Assembly (NCBI RefSeq): GCF_030814995.1
Contig: NZ_JAUSVX010000007.1
Location: 248,001 to 312,000 of the forward strand
DNA from: Labrys wisconsinensis
GTDB taxonomy: Bacteria; Pseudomonadota; Alphaproteobacteria; Rhizobiales; Labraceae
Direction of reading: 5' to 3'
DNA: 64,000 nucleotides
Positions within the stretch are counted from its first letter, which is position 1; every line of letters starts with the position of its first letter. Under the pieces are notes generated by a model, which was given only the letters and a program-made list of their open reading frames with translations, was not told where the DNA came from and did no database searches. Below, in pieces: positions 8,078 to 18,594 of the stretch. Position numbers and translations under genes: made by a program.

Positions 8078-9871
8078 TCAGGAGGCGGCGCGGGCTTGCG
8101 ACGATGTGTCGGCATAGCGCCGTCCGGACCGCTTGACGAGATGCAGCACGCGCGGGAACAGACGGTCATGCGGCTCGGCGCGGCCGATATTGATGATCGC
8201 GGCCTCCGGCAGGTCGTCGCGCAGGATGGCGGCGACGCGCTGGCGGGCGTCGTCGTCGAGGGCGTCCAGCGCCTCGTCGATCAGCACCCAGCGCGGCTTG
8301 TGCAGCCTGAGCCGGGCGAAGGCCAGGCGCTGCTGCTCGCCCTCCGTGAGCTCGCGGTCCCAGCGGGCCTGGCGGTCGAGGTCGGCGGCGAAGCGGTCCA
8401 GGCCGACGCTGCCGAGCGCCGCGACGAGGTCGGGCTCGGCGAAGGTCTCCGGCGCCGAGGGGTAGGACAGCACGTCGCGCAGGCGGCCCGGCGGGATGTA
8501 GGGCGTGCGCGGCATGGCGGTGATCGCCTGGCCGCGCGGCAGGCCGATGCGGCCGTGGCCCCAGGGCCACAGGCCGGCGAGGACGCGGAACAGCAGGGTC
8601 TTGCCGACGCCGGCCGCGCCGACGATCAGGACGCGCTCGCCGGCCTCGATCGCCACCTGGCGCTCGCGCAGCGCCGTGGCCCCGCCCTTGGAGCTGATCT
8701 CGACCTCGTCGAAGGTGAGGCGCTCCTCCTGGTTCTCGACCACCTCGATCCGGTGGTGGCCGGTCTGCAGCACGTCGGCGGCGAGCATGGCGCGGCGGAA
8801 GCTGGCGACGCGCAGCAGCGTCGCCCGCCAGTCGGCGATGACGCTGAAATTGTCGACGAACCAGCGCAGCGACGACTGCACCTGGTTGAAGGCGCCCACC
8901 GCCATCATCAGGCCGCCGAGGGACAGGTTCCCGGCGAAATAGACCGGCGTCGCCACCAGGATCGGCGCGACGATGGTGAACCAGCCATAGCCGGCGGTCA
9001 GCCAGGTCAGGTTGGTCAGGGCGGTGGCGAGGCGGCGCATCGCCGCGAGCACGTCGCCGAGGTCGTTGAGCAGGCGGCGGCGCTCGTCGGGCTCGCCGCC
9101 GGCGAGCGAGATGGCGTCGACGTTCTCGTTGACCCGCATCAGCGAGAAGCGCAGGTCCGCCTCGCGGCCGTAGCGCTCGGCGTTGAGGCGGATCAGCGGG
9201 CGGCCGACGCGCCAGCTGAACCAGGAGGCGGAGCCGGCATAGATCACCGCGCACCACACCATGTAGCCGGGGATGGACAGGTGATAGCCGCCGATATGGA
9301 AGATGAAGCCGCTGGACAGCGACCACAGCACGCCGATGAAGCTCACCAGCAGGATCGAGGCCTGCAGCAGGCCGATGCCGAGGTCGGTGGAAAGCTCGGT
9401 GAGGTGGCGCGCGTCCTCGTGCAGGCGCTGGTCCGGATTGACGCCGATGGCGCCGGCATTGGCGAGGCGGAAGGCGCGCCGCGGCTCCATCCACTCGCCG
9501 ATGAGGTCGCCGGCCAGGCTCTCGCGCAGCTTGAGCTTGGTCATCTGGTTGAGCCAGGTCTGGAAGACGTTGAGCGCCAGCAGGCCGCCGGCGATCATGA
9601 CGAAGACCAGGAGCTGGTTGAGGAAGGTCGGAAAGTCGCGGCGGGCCAGGGAATCGTAGAAGGGCTGGTTCCAGCTGTTCAGCCGGATCTGGCCATAGGC
9701 GGTGGCGACGATGACGCAGAAGATGGCGCCGCCGAGCAGGAAGAGCCGGTTGCGCTGGGGCGAAGCCAAGAGCGCGCGGATCATCATCCTGAGCTGGGAG
9801 GAGAGGCGCGCCTGCGCCGCCTCCTCGATCTCGGAGAGGGCGTCGGGCAACTCACGGCTTTGCTCGTCCAT
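8078..9871 (-). CDS. BacA/SbmA-type ABC transporter with fused ATPase (YddA/BclA-like)
   Basis: A 597-residue half-transporter. The N-terminal ~350 residues hold about six membrane segments of the SbmA/BacA or ABC_membrane_2 type (IRLNSWNQPFYDSLARRDF is characteristic). The ATPase follows: Walker A GAAGVGKT at 418-425, signature LTEGEQQ at 508-514 instead of LSGGQ, and Walker B WVLIDEA at 529-535. The unusual signature is typical of this branch. Relatives include Bradyrhizobium BclA (peptide uptake), Mycobacterium Rv1819c and E. coli YddA. The start at 9871 was chosen over the longer frame, whose first 46 residues look non-coding. It is co-transcribed with the GH144-like gene downstream. Confidence 0.85.
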   Translation of the reverse strand: MDEQSRELPDALSEIEEAAQARLSSQLRMMIRALLASPQRNRLFLLGGAIFCVIVATAYGQIRLNSWNQPFYDSLARRDFPTFLNQLLVFVMIAGGLLALNVFQTWLNQMTKLKLRESLAGDLIGEWMEPRRAFRLANAGAIGVNPDQRLHEDARHLTELSTDLGIGLLQASILLVSFIGVLWSLSSGFIFHIGGYHLSIPGYMVWCAVIYAGSASWFSWRVGRPLIRLNAERYGREADLRFSLMRVNENVDAISLAGGEPDERRRLLNDLGDVLAAMRRLATALTNLTWLTAGYGWFTIVAPILVATPVYFAGNLSLGGLMMAVGAFNQVQSSLRWFVDNFSVIADWRATLLRVASFRRAMLAADVLQTGHHRIEVVENQEERLTFDEVEISSKGGATALRERQVAIEAGERVLIVGAAGVGKTLLFRVLAGLWPWGHGRIGLPRGQAITAMPRTPYIPPGRLRDVLSYPSAPETFAEPDLVAALGSVGLDRFAADLDRQARWDRELTEGEQQRLAFARLRLHKPRWVLIDEALDALDDDARQRVAAILRDDLPEAAIINIGRAEPHDRLFPRVLHLVKRSGRRYADTSSQARAAS

Positions 9872-10087
9872 GACCCCGATCCACGGCTGGCCGCGGCCCG
9901 CCGCCGGGCCTCGGATTTCGGTCGACCTGATCAGGATACGCCTTGCGGCCGCTCGCGGCAGCCCTTCTCGCGGTCGGCGCTCTCCAAACCGGCTCTGCGT
10001 CTCCCCCACAACATGGGAACGCGCAAAAGGTTTCGCGGCCCCTCCTCACTCCCTTGTCGCACGATTCGGCGCCGATGCGCGCCGCAT

Positions 10088-10702
10088 TCAGCGCCAACGG
10101 TAGTTGAAGCTGATGCTGATCCGCTCGCTATCGGCCTGGTTGAGCGGGACTTCATGCCGCAGCCAGCTCTCCCACAGGAGCAGCGTGCCCGGCGCCGGCG
10201 CCTCGTAGACGAAGGCGCGCTGGGCGATGTCGGCCTTGGCCTTGCGCGGCGGCGCCGCCATCATCAGGCCGTGGCGCGGATCCTCGAACTTGAGGGCGCT
10301 CGACCCGGCCGGCGTCGAGACATAGCAGGTGCCGCTGATCACGGAGCGGGGATGGATATGCGCCGTGTGGACGCCGCCGGGCGGCAGCACGTTGACCCAG
10401 AGCGCGTCCAGCTTCAGCTTCTCGCGGCCGAGATCGAACTCCAGGTCCTTGGCGAAGGCATGGACATGGGCGTCCAGGGCCTTCACCAGCCTCTTGAACG
10501 CGGGATAGCGCCAGGGCAGATCCTCCAGCGAGGCATAGGAGGTATAGCCGGGATAGTCGTGCCTGCGGCACCAGGCCTGCCCGGCCTCGTCGTCCTCGGC
10601 GAGCGAGCGGCAGGTGGCGTCGAGCTCGGCCAGCGGCATCGCCGCCTCGTCGAGCTCGGCGCGATAGACCTTGGTGACGAACAGCGTCTTGGTGCTGGCC
10701 AT
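10088..10702 (-). CDS. TIGR02466-type putative 2-oxoglutarate/Fe(II) oxygenase
   Basis: A 204-residue protein matching the TIGR02466 family pattern. VHTAHIHPRSVISGTCYV contains the metal-binding His115 and His117, His183 lies in WLRHEVP, and Arg194 in ERISISFNYRW would bind the co-substrate. The fold is the double-stranded beta helix of prolyl-hydroxylase-like dioxygenases, but the first metal motif is HxH rather than HxD. It lies 54 bases downstream of the aminotransferase on the same strand and could be co-transcribed with it. The substrate is unknown. Confidence 0.75.
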   Translation of the reverse strand: MASTKTLFVTKVYRAELDEAAMPLAELDATCRSLAEDDEAGQAWCRRHDYPGYTSYASLEDLPWRYPAFKRLVKALDAHVHAFAKDLEFDLGREKLKLDALWVNVLPPGGVHTAHIHPRSVISGTCYVSTPAGSSALKFEDPRHGLMMAAPPRKAKADIAQRAFVYEAPAPGTLLLWESWLRHEVPLNQADSERISISFNYRWR

Positions 10703-10756
10703 GGCGATCGGCTCGATCCGGGCGCGGGGCGGATGCGGGATCCGCTCCGCGGCGGG

Positions 10757-12169
<1,413 letters not shown>

Positions 12170-12181
12170 CTATGCAGGCCC

Positions 12182-13477
12182 ATGGCATCCCGGCTCTTCA
12201 CCGCCCTGCGCGACGGCACCTGGCTCACGGCGGAGCGCATCCGCGTCTATCCCCTGATCGTCCTCGTCATGTCGGTCCTGGCCTTGGGCCATATGCTGGC
12301 GATGTCGGACGGGCTCAACGCCGCGGACGGCCAGCCGATCGGCACGGATTTCTCCAACGTCTATGCCGCCGGCGAGCTGGTGCTGGAAGGCCGCGCCGCC
12401 GACGCCTACGACTGGACGGCGCACCACGACGTCGAGCAGGCGGTGTTCGGGCCGGCGACGCCCTATTACGGCTGGCACTATCCGCCGATGTTCCTCGCCG
12501 TCGCCGCGCTGCTGGCCCTCATGCCCTATCTCGCCGCGCTCGCGGCCTGGCAGGGCGCGACATTGCCGCTCTATCTCCTGAGCATCGCCGGCATCGTCCG
12601 GACGGCGCCGGACGGCGCGGCGCGGCCGGGCCCGGACTTCGGCCGCTTCTGGGCGGTGCTCGCCTTCCCCGCGGTGTTCATCAACATCGCCCACGGCCAT
12701 AACGGCTTCCTCACCGCCGGCCTGTTCGGCTTCGGCCTGCTGCTGCTCGACCGGCGCCCGGTGCTGGCCGGGCTGCTGCTCGGAGCGCTGTGCTACAAGC
12801 CGCAATTCGGCCTGCTCGTGCCGCTCGCCCTGGTCGCCGGCGGACGATGGCGGGCGATCGCGGCGGCCGCGGCGGCGGTGCTCGGCCTGAGCGCCGCGGC
12901 GACGGCGCTGTTCGGGCCGGACGTCTGGCGCGCCTTTGCCGACAGCCTGGCGCTGACGCGCAGCGTCGTGCTCGAGCAGGGCGCGACCGGCTGGCACAAG
13001 ATCCAGACCGTGTTCGCCGCCGCCCGCGCCCTCGGCGCCGGCGTCGAGCTGGCCTATGGCCTGCAGGCGATCGTCACGGCGGCCGTCGCCGCCTGCGTCG
13101 TCCTCGTCTGGCGTTCCCGCGCGGCGTTCGAATGGAAGGCGGCGGTGCTGCTCTCGGGATCGCTGCTGGCGACGCCCTACAGCCTCGACTACGACATGGT
13201 CGTGCTCGGCCCGGCCCTCGCCTTCCTGGCGGCCCGGGGGCTGCGCGACGGCTTCCGGCCCTATGAGCGCTCGCTCCTGGCCCTGGTCTGGATCACGCCA
13301 CTGGTCGCGCGCATGACGATGTGGGCGACCGGCGTGCCCTTGGGGACGCTGGTGCTGCTCGTCCTGTTCGCCTTCGCCGCCGCGGCCGGCCTGGGCGGGA
13401 TTGCCGACCTCGACCGGCGGGGGCGCGAGCCCGCTTTCGGCGCCGCCGGGCCGGCAGGGCCACCGTCGCGATATTGA
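12182..13477 (+). CDS. GT87-type (DUF2029) polytopic membrane glycosyltransferase
   Basis: A 431-residue membrane protein with about ten hydrophobic segments. The first loop contains GTDFSNVYAAGELVLEGRA and YYGWHYPPMFL, the motifs of the DUF2029/GT87 family. Characterised members are polyprenyl-phosphate-mannose-dependent alpha-mannosyltransferases of the GT-C fold, with the acidic Asp of the first periplasmic loop (GTDF) as likely catalytic residue. The ATG at 12182 follows AGG at a good distance; a GTG 15 bases upstream is possible. It stands alone, divergent from the aminotransferase. The lipid donor and acceptor glycan cannot be told from sequence. Confidence 0.8.
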   Translation: MASRLFTALRDGTWLTAERIRVYPLIVLVMSVLALGHMLAMSDGLNAADGQPIGTDFSNVYAAGELVLEGRAADAYDWTAHHDVEQAVFGPATPYYGWHYPPMFLAVAALLALMPYLAALAAWQGATLPLYLLSIAGIVRTAPDGAARPGPDFGRFWAVLAFPAVFINIAHGHNGFLTAGLFGFGLLLLDRRPVLAGLLLGALCYKPQFGLLVPLALVAGGRWRAIAAAAAAVLGLSAAATALFGPDVWRAFADSLALTRSVVLEQGATGWHKIQTVFAAARALGAGVELAYGLQAIVTAAVAACVVLVWRSRAAFEWKAAVLLSGSLLATPYSLDYDMVVLGPALAFLAARGLRDGFRPYERSLLALVWITPLVARMTMWATGVPLGTLVLLVLFAFAAAAGLGGIADLDRRGREPAFGAAGPAGPPSRY

Positions 13478-13683
13478 CACAACTTCTGCGAGGCGGGGCC
13501 GCGATTGCGACCAACCGCCGCCGGGATCGTCGGCCAATTTATTCGCCATGGGCATGGAACCGACGTCCGGTGCGGCCCGTTGAAGTTGCGAGGCGTGCGA
13601 AAACACACCGCGCGCCGACAGTGGTGGACGTATCGGTTGCGGCAAGTTCAGGGCGGCATCGCCCATTGCTCGAGGAACCCTAG
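13478..13683. other. Gap without a convincing gene
   Basis: No frame here has good codon use or a ribosome site. A region with relatively more A and T at about 13530-13550 may hold the promoter of the small membrane protein that follows. No terminator hairpin for the gene upstream was found. Confidence 0.4.
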
Positions 13684-13845
13684 ATGACCAGCGTCGATCG
13701 TGCCCTGCGCCTCCCCCGCCCCCAGACCCGCGCCATGCGCGTGTCTGCCGACGAGGCGGCGCGACAGCTGATGATCTCCGTCTGGCTGGTGGCGCTCCTC
13801 GTCGCCGCGACCGCCGTAACGGCGACCGCCGGATTTTTCGCCTGA
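13684..13845 (+). CDS. Small single-pass membrane protein
   Basis: A 53-residue frame with an ATG 9 bases after GAGGA. It has an N-terminal basic, proline-containing half (RALRLPRPQTRAMR), a short amphipathic part (SADEAARQL), then one hydrophobic helix from ~30 to 52 ending in GFFA. A strong intrinsic terminator follows 40 bases downstream, which supports a real, monocistronic transcript. It is shorter than most gene callers accept. The function is unknown. Confidence 0.55.
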   Translation: MTSVDRALRLPRPQTRAMRVSADEAARQLMISVWLVALLVAATAVTATAGFFA

Positions 13846-13885
13846 CCCCCCTCACGGTGAAAGACAGAAGACGGTCGTCATGAAG

Positions 13886-13920
13886 CGCCGGATGGTTCCC
13901 CCAACCATCCGGCGTCTTTC
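13886..13920 (+). terminator. Rho-independent terminator
   Basis: A perfect 12-base stem, CGCCGGATGGTT (13886-13897) and AACCATCCGGCG (13903-13914), with a loop of five C and a T-rich tail (TCTTTCC). It ends the small membrane protein transcript. Confidence 0.85.
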
Positions 13921-14143
13921 CTTGTCGAGTCTGTCCCGGCGAGGCCGATATCCCTGCCGAAACCAGCGGATTCGGCCGCCATTTCCTCTTGCCAGGCTAA
14001 GCAAACGGCGCGAGCATTCCGGCAGCAGGGCTTCGCGATCCTCCGGGCCCATCCGCGGGCGAGATGCCGAAACCCTGCCGAGCGCGCCGCAGAGCGCGCG
14101 CGAAGGTCGGGGGTGACAACGCGGTTTGGCAGGAGGCAACGCC

Positions 14144-16207
14144 ATGGCTGACAGCAATGGATCGATGGACGGCAGAGGTCGCGGGGGTCCGCGATGCATC
14201 GCCCTCGTGGGCCCGTTCCAGAGCGGCAAGACGACCCTTCTCGAAGCCATCCTGGCGCGGATGGGCGCGGTGCAGCGGCAGGGCTCGGTGAGCGCCGGCA
14301 CCAGCGTCGGCGACGGCGGCGCCGAAGCCCGCGCCCACGCCATGAGCGTGGAGGCCAACATCGCTTCGGTCGATTTCATGGGCGACACCTACACCTTCGT
14401 CGACTGCCCCGGCTCGGTGGAGTTCCTGCCGGAGATGCGCGGCGTGCTGCCGGCGATCGACGCGGCGGTGGTGGTCTGCGAGGCCGACGAGAAGAAGGTG
14501 CCCGCCCTGCAGCTGGTCCTGCGCGAGCTGGAGGAGCGCAAGATCCCGCGCTTCCTGTTCCTCAACAAGATCGACAGCGGCAGCCAGAGCGTGCGCGACA
14601 CGCTGCCCGTGCTGCAGCCGGCCTCGCGCGTGCCGCTGCTGCTGCGCCAGATCCCGATCTGGAAGGACGGCATCGCGGTGGGCTATATCGACCTCGCGCT
14701 GGAGCGCGCCTTCATCTACCAGGAGCATGCGGCTTCGCGCGTGGTCGAGATCCCGCCGGACGAGCGCGACCAGGAGAAGGAGGCGCGCTTCTCCATGCTG
14801 GAGCGGCTGTCCGACCATGACGACCGCCTGATGGAGGAGCTGCTCGAGGAGGTCGAGCCGCCGCGCGACCGGGTGTTCGACGACCTCGCCCATGAGCTGC
14901 GCGACGGCCTGGCCGTGCCCGTGCTGATCGGCTCGGCGCTGCACGGCAACGGCATGCTGCGGCTGATGAAGGCGCTCCGGCACGAGGCTCCCGGCATGGC
15001 GCAGACCCTGGCGCGGCTCGGCGTGCCGGCCGGCGGCGACCCGCTCGGCCATGTCATGAAGACCATCCACACCGCCCATGCCGGCAAGCTGTCGCTCACC
15101 CGCGTTCTGCGCGGCGGCTTCCAGGACGGGGCCGTGCTCACCAATTCGGCCGGCGACAGCGGCCGCGTCGCCGGCCTGTCGCGGCTGATGGGCCAGACCG
15201 CGCAGAAGGTGCCCGTGGCCGCGCTGGGCGACACCGTCGCCCTCGGCCGGCTCGACATGGCCCGCACCGGCGATGCGCTCAGCGCCGGCAAGCCGGCCAA
15301 GCCGCTGCCGGCGCCGCCCCTGCCCGCGCCGGTCCTCGCGCTCGCCCTGCACGCCCGCGACCGCAAGGACGACGTCAAGCTCTCCGCCGCCCTGCAGAAG
15401 CTGACCGATGAGGATCCCTCGCTCATCGTCGAGCAGAACACCGAGCTCGGCGAGACCATCTTGCGCGGCCAGGGCGAGATGCATCTGCGCGTGGCGGTGG
15501 AGAGGCTGTCCTCGAAGTTCGGCGTGGCGATCGAGGCCTATCCGCCGCAGGTCGGCTATCGCGAGACCATCCGCAAGGCCGCCAACGGCGTGCGCGGCCG
15601 CCACAAGAAGCAGTCCGGCGGCCACGGCCAGTTCGGCGACGTGGTGGTCGACATCGCGCCGCTGCCGCGCGGCGAGGGCTTCGCCTTCATCGACAAGGTG
15701 ACGGGCGGCGCCGTGCCGCGCCAGTACATCCCCTCGGTCGAGGAGGGCACGCGGCAATATCTCCGGCGCGGGCCGCTCGGCTTCCCCGTGGTCGATGTCG
15801 GCGTGACGCTGACCGACGGCTCCTACCACACGGTCGACAGCTCCGACATGGCCTTCCAGATGGCGGCGCGCATCGCCATGAGCGAGGCCATGCCGGCCTG
15901 CCAGCCGGTGCTGCTGGAGCCGGTGCTGTCGGTGCAGATCTCCGTGCCCTCCGAGGCCACGGCGAAGGCCAACGCCATCGTCTCCTCCCGCCGCGGCCAG
16001 ATCCTCGGCTTCGACGCCCGGGACGGCTGGGACGGCTGGGACGTGGTGCAGGCGCTGATCCCGGAATCGGAGATGACCGACCTGATCATCGAGCTGCGCT
16101 CGGCCACCGCCGGGGTCGGCACGTTCTGCGCCAAGTTCGACCATCTCGCCGAGCTGATCGGCCGCCAGGCCGACCAGATCGTCGCGTCCAGGCAGGCCGC
16201 GCAGTAG
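14144..16207 (+). CDS. EF-G-like translational GTPase paralogue with altered switch II
   Basis: A 687-residue protein with all five EF-G domains and the domain IV signature KQSGGHGQFGDVVVDI. The GTPase motifs are divergent: P-loop GPFQSGKTT (23-31) and NKID (141-144) are present. The G3 motif reads DCPGSVEF (87-94) instead of DTPGHVDF, so the catalytic histidine is replaced by Ser91. Such EF-G-like proteins occur beside the true fusA in many alphaproteobacteria. The missing histidine suggests slow or partner-dependent GTP hydrolysis, or a role other than elongation. The start has AGGAGG 7 bases upstream. No ribosomal genes are near, as they would be for fusA itself. Confidence 0.85.
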   Translation: MADSNGSMDGRGRGGPRCIALVGPFQSGKTTLLEAILARMGAVQRQGSVSAGTSVGDGGAEARAHAMSVEANIASVDFMGDTYTFVDCPGSVEFLPEMRGVLPAIDAAVVVCEADEKKVPALQLVLRELEERKIPRFLFLNKIDSGSQSVRDTLPVLQPASRVPLLLRQIPIWKDGIAVGYIDLALERAFIYQEHAASRVVEIPPDERDQEKEARFSMLERLSDHDDRLMEELLEEVEPPRDRVFDDLAHELRDGLAVPVLIGSALHGNGMLRLMKALRHEAPGMAQTLARLGVPAGGDPLGHVMKTIHTAHAGKLSLTRVLRGGFQDGAVLTNSAGDSGRVAGLSRLMGQTAQKVPVAALGDTVALGRLDMARTGDALSAGKPAKPLPAPPLPAPVLALALHARDRKDDVKLSAALQKLTDEDPSLIVEQNTELGETILRGQGEMHLRVAVERLSSKFGVAIEAYPPQVGYRETIRKAANGVRGRHKKQSGGHGQFGDVVVDIAPLPRGEGFAFIDKVTGGAVPRQYIPSVEEGTRQYLRRGPLGFPVVDVGVTLTDGSYHTVDSSDMAFQMAARIAMSEAMPACQPVLLEPVLSVQISVPSEATAKANAIVSSRRGQILGFDARDGWDGWDVVQALIPESEMTDLIIELRSATAGVGTFCAKFDHLAELIGRQADQIVASRQAAQ

Positions 16208-16332
16208 CGCCCGCGCCCGTTCCGCTACTGGCGGGGCGGGCGTCTGCCGCTGCGCGAGACCCTTTTCGTTGGCTCGGGGTCACGCATACGCTCGCGCCAG
16301 CTCGATCGCTGCGCGATGATCGGTCTTGCCGA

Positions 16333-18594
16333 TCAACGCGCAATGACAAGATCCTCGATCCGGATCGGGAAGCGCCGGACGCGCTTGCCGGTGGCGTGCC
16401 ACACCGCATTGGCGATCGCGCCCACTGTCCCCGTGATGCCGATCTCGCCGACACCCTTCACGCCGAGCGGATTGACATAGGGGTCCTCCTCCGGGATCAG
16501 GATCGCATCCAGAGCGGGCACGTCGGCATTGACGGGCACGTGGTACTCGGCGAGGTCGGCGTTCATGATCCGCCCGGTCCTGCGGTCGGTGATCGCCTCC
16601 TCAAGCAACGCAAAGGAAGCGCCCCAGATCATTCCGCCGAAATACTGGCTGCGCACCAGGCGGGGATTGATGATGCGGCCGGCCGCGAAGGCGCCGACCA
16701 GGCGGGTGGCACGAACCTGGCCGAGATCGGGATCGACCTTCACCTCGGCGAAGACGGCGCCGTGCGAGAACATCGCGTGGGCCTGGGCAGCCGCCGGATC
16801 GCGCATGGCCCTCGCCGTGCCGACCACCTGGGCCCGGCCGGCGCGCTTGAGGATCGCGGCATAGCTTTCGCCGTGGCGGTCATCGTCGCGGCGATGCAGC
16901 CGTCCGCCGCGGGCGACCACGCCGATATTGCCGGCGCCGAACAGCGGCGACCGGGGATCGGACGTTGCGAGCTCGGCGAGCCGGGCGATGGCATCCTCGC
17001 CGGCATTGTTGAGCGCAAGCCCTGCGCTGGCCGTATGGCCGGAGCCGCCGGCTATGCCGCCATCCGGCAGGCTCGACCGGCCGGAGTGGAACTCCACCTG
17101 GTCGGGATCGAGGCCGAGCGCCTCGGCGGCGATCTGGGCGAGAGCGGTCCAGGCCCCCTGCCCCATATCGGCGCCTGATGTCTCGACCAGCGCGGTGCCA
17201 TCATCCCGAAGCGTCGCGCGGGCCTCGGCCGGGAAATGCGGGCAGTGGAACACGGCGGTCCCCATGCCCCAGCCGACAAGGAAGCCGTTTTCATCCCGCA
17301 TCTGCCGCGGCTGCAAGGGACGGCCGGACCAGCCGAAGCGCTTGGCGCCTTCGGCATAGCATTCGCGCAGCGACTTGGAGGAAAAGGGCCTCCCGGTGCC
17401 GGGCTCGGTCTCGGCATAGTTGGCGAGCCTGAACTCGAGCGGATCCATGCCGCAGGCATGAGCGGCTTCGTCCATCGCGACCTCGAGCGCCGCCGATCCG
17501 GAAGCCTCCCCCGGTGCGCGCATCGGCCCCGGCGTGCCGATGTCGAGCCGCAAGCCGGTGTGCTCGGCAAGGATGGCCGGGCTCGCATAAAGCGGCAGCG
17601 AGGCATTCGCCGCCGGCTCGATGAAATCGTCGAAGCTGGAGGTGGCGCAGAGGGCATGATGATGCAGCGCCGTGAGATGCCCCTCCTCGTCCATGCCCAG
17701 GCGCAAGGTCTGCCAGGTGCTGCCGCGATGCCCGACAGGCCCGTACATCTGGGCCCGCGTGAGAACGAGCTTGACGGGCCGCTTCAGCATGCGCGCCGCC
17801 AGGATAGCGAGGATCTGCGGTCCGTTGAGGATCGCCTTTGAGCCGAAACCGCCGCCAAGAAAGGGCGAGCGGATCAGGATGTTCTCGGCCGGAATGCCGA
17901 AATAGGCCCCGTAGGCCACGCAGCTCAGGGCCATGGCCTGGTTGGGCATGTCGAGGGTCAGGTGGTCACCATCCCACTGTGCCACGACGGCGTGAGGCTC
18001 CATGGCGTTATGGTATTGCGGGGGCGTGACATACTCGGCCTCCGTGATGACGCTGGCCGCTGCAAAGCCTGCTTCGAGATCGCCATGGGCTGTTCTGGCG
18101 GGAGCGCCGACGCCGACAACGGCGAGATCGTAGCGCAGGCCGCTCTCCGGCGTGGTTCGGGCGCTCGCGACGTCATAGCGGGGATTGAGCAGGAGGGCGC
18201 CTTCGGTCGCCGCTTCCAGCGTCTCACCGATCACCAGCGCGATCGGCTGGTTGGCATAGCGCACCGTGTCGTCCTGCAACACTTCCACCCGGAACCCGAA
18301 GGGCGCCATCTTCTCGTTCGGATCATGCGCCAGGGGCGGCCGGTTGGCCGGCGTCATGACCTCGACGACCCCAGGATGGGCCTTGCCCGCATCGACATCG
18401 AGGAACGTCACTCGCCCGCGAGCAATGCCGCTGACGGCCGTGACGGCATAGAGCATGCCTTCGGGATGGTTGTCGGCGGCGAAGGTAGCGCGGCCGGTGA
18501 CCTTGAGCGGACCGTCGCGGCGCGTCAGGGGCTGGCCGGCATTGGAGCCATGGCGGCGGTACGGGGTCGGTATGGTCGCGGCCTCATGCGGCAT
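16333..18594 (-). CDS. Aldehyde/xanthine oxidoreductase, molybdopterin-binding subunit (PaoC-like)
   Basis: A 753-residue large subunit of the xanthine dehydrogenase family. Conserved molybdenum-site segments are GGGFGSK (about 275), the arginine-rich MRAPGEASGSAALE and, near the end, GVKGVGEIGITGT, whose Glu is the catalytic base. The three genes at 16333-20136 match the E. coli PaoABC type: small Fe-S, FAD with an extra Fe-S cluster, and Mo subunit. That enzyme oxidises aromatic aldehydes with a molybdenum cytosine dinucleotide cofactor. It overlaps the FAD subunit gene by 11 bases and is translated last. Substrate range is inferred. Confidence 0.85.
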   Translation of the reverse strand: MPHEAATIPTPYRRHGSNAGQPLTRRDGPLKVTGRATFAADNHPEGMLYAVTAVSGIARGRVTFLDVDAGKAHPGVVEVMTPANRPPLAHDPNEKMAPFGFRVEVLQDDTVRYANQPIALVIGETLEAATEGALLLNPRYDVASARTTPESGLRYDLAVVGVGAPARTAHGDLEAGFAAASVITEAEYVTPPQYHNAMEPHAVVAQWDGDHLTLDMPNQAMALSCVAYGAYFGIPAENILIRSPFLGGGFGSKAILNGPQILAILAARMLKRPVKLVLTRAQMYGPVGHRGSTWQTLRLGMDEEGHLTALHHHALCATSSFDDFIEPAANASLPLYASPAILAEHTGLRLDIGTPGPMRAPGEASGSAALEVAMDEAAHACGMDPLEFRLANYAETEPGTGRPFSSKSLRECYAEGAKRFGWSGRPLQPRQMRDENGFLVGWGMGTAVFHCPHFPAEARATLRDDGTALVETSGADMGQGAWTALAQIAAEALGLDPDQVEFHSGRSSLPDGGIAGGSGHTASAGLALNNAGEDAIARLAELATSDPRSPLFGAGNIGVVARGGRLHRRDDDRHGESYAAILKRAGRAQVVGTARAMRDPAAAQAHAMFSHGAVFAEVKVDPDLGQVRATRLVGAFAAGRIINPRLVRSQYFGGMIWGASFALLEEAITDRRTGRIMNADLAEYHVPVNADVPALDAILIPEEDPYVNPLGVKGVGEIGITGTVGAIANAVWHATGKRVRRFPIRIEDLVIAR

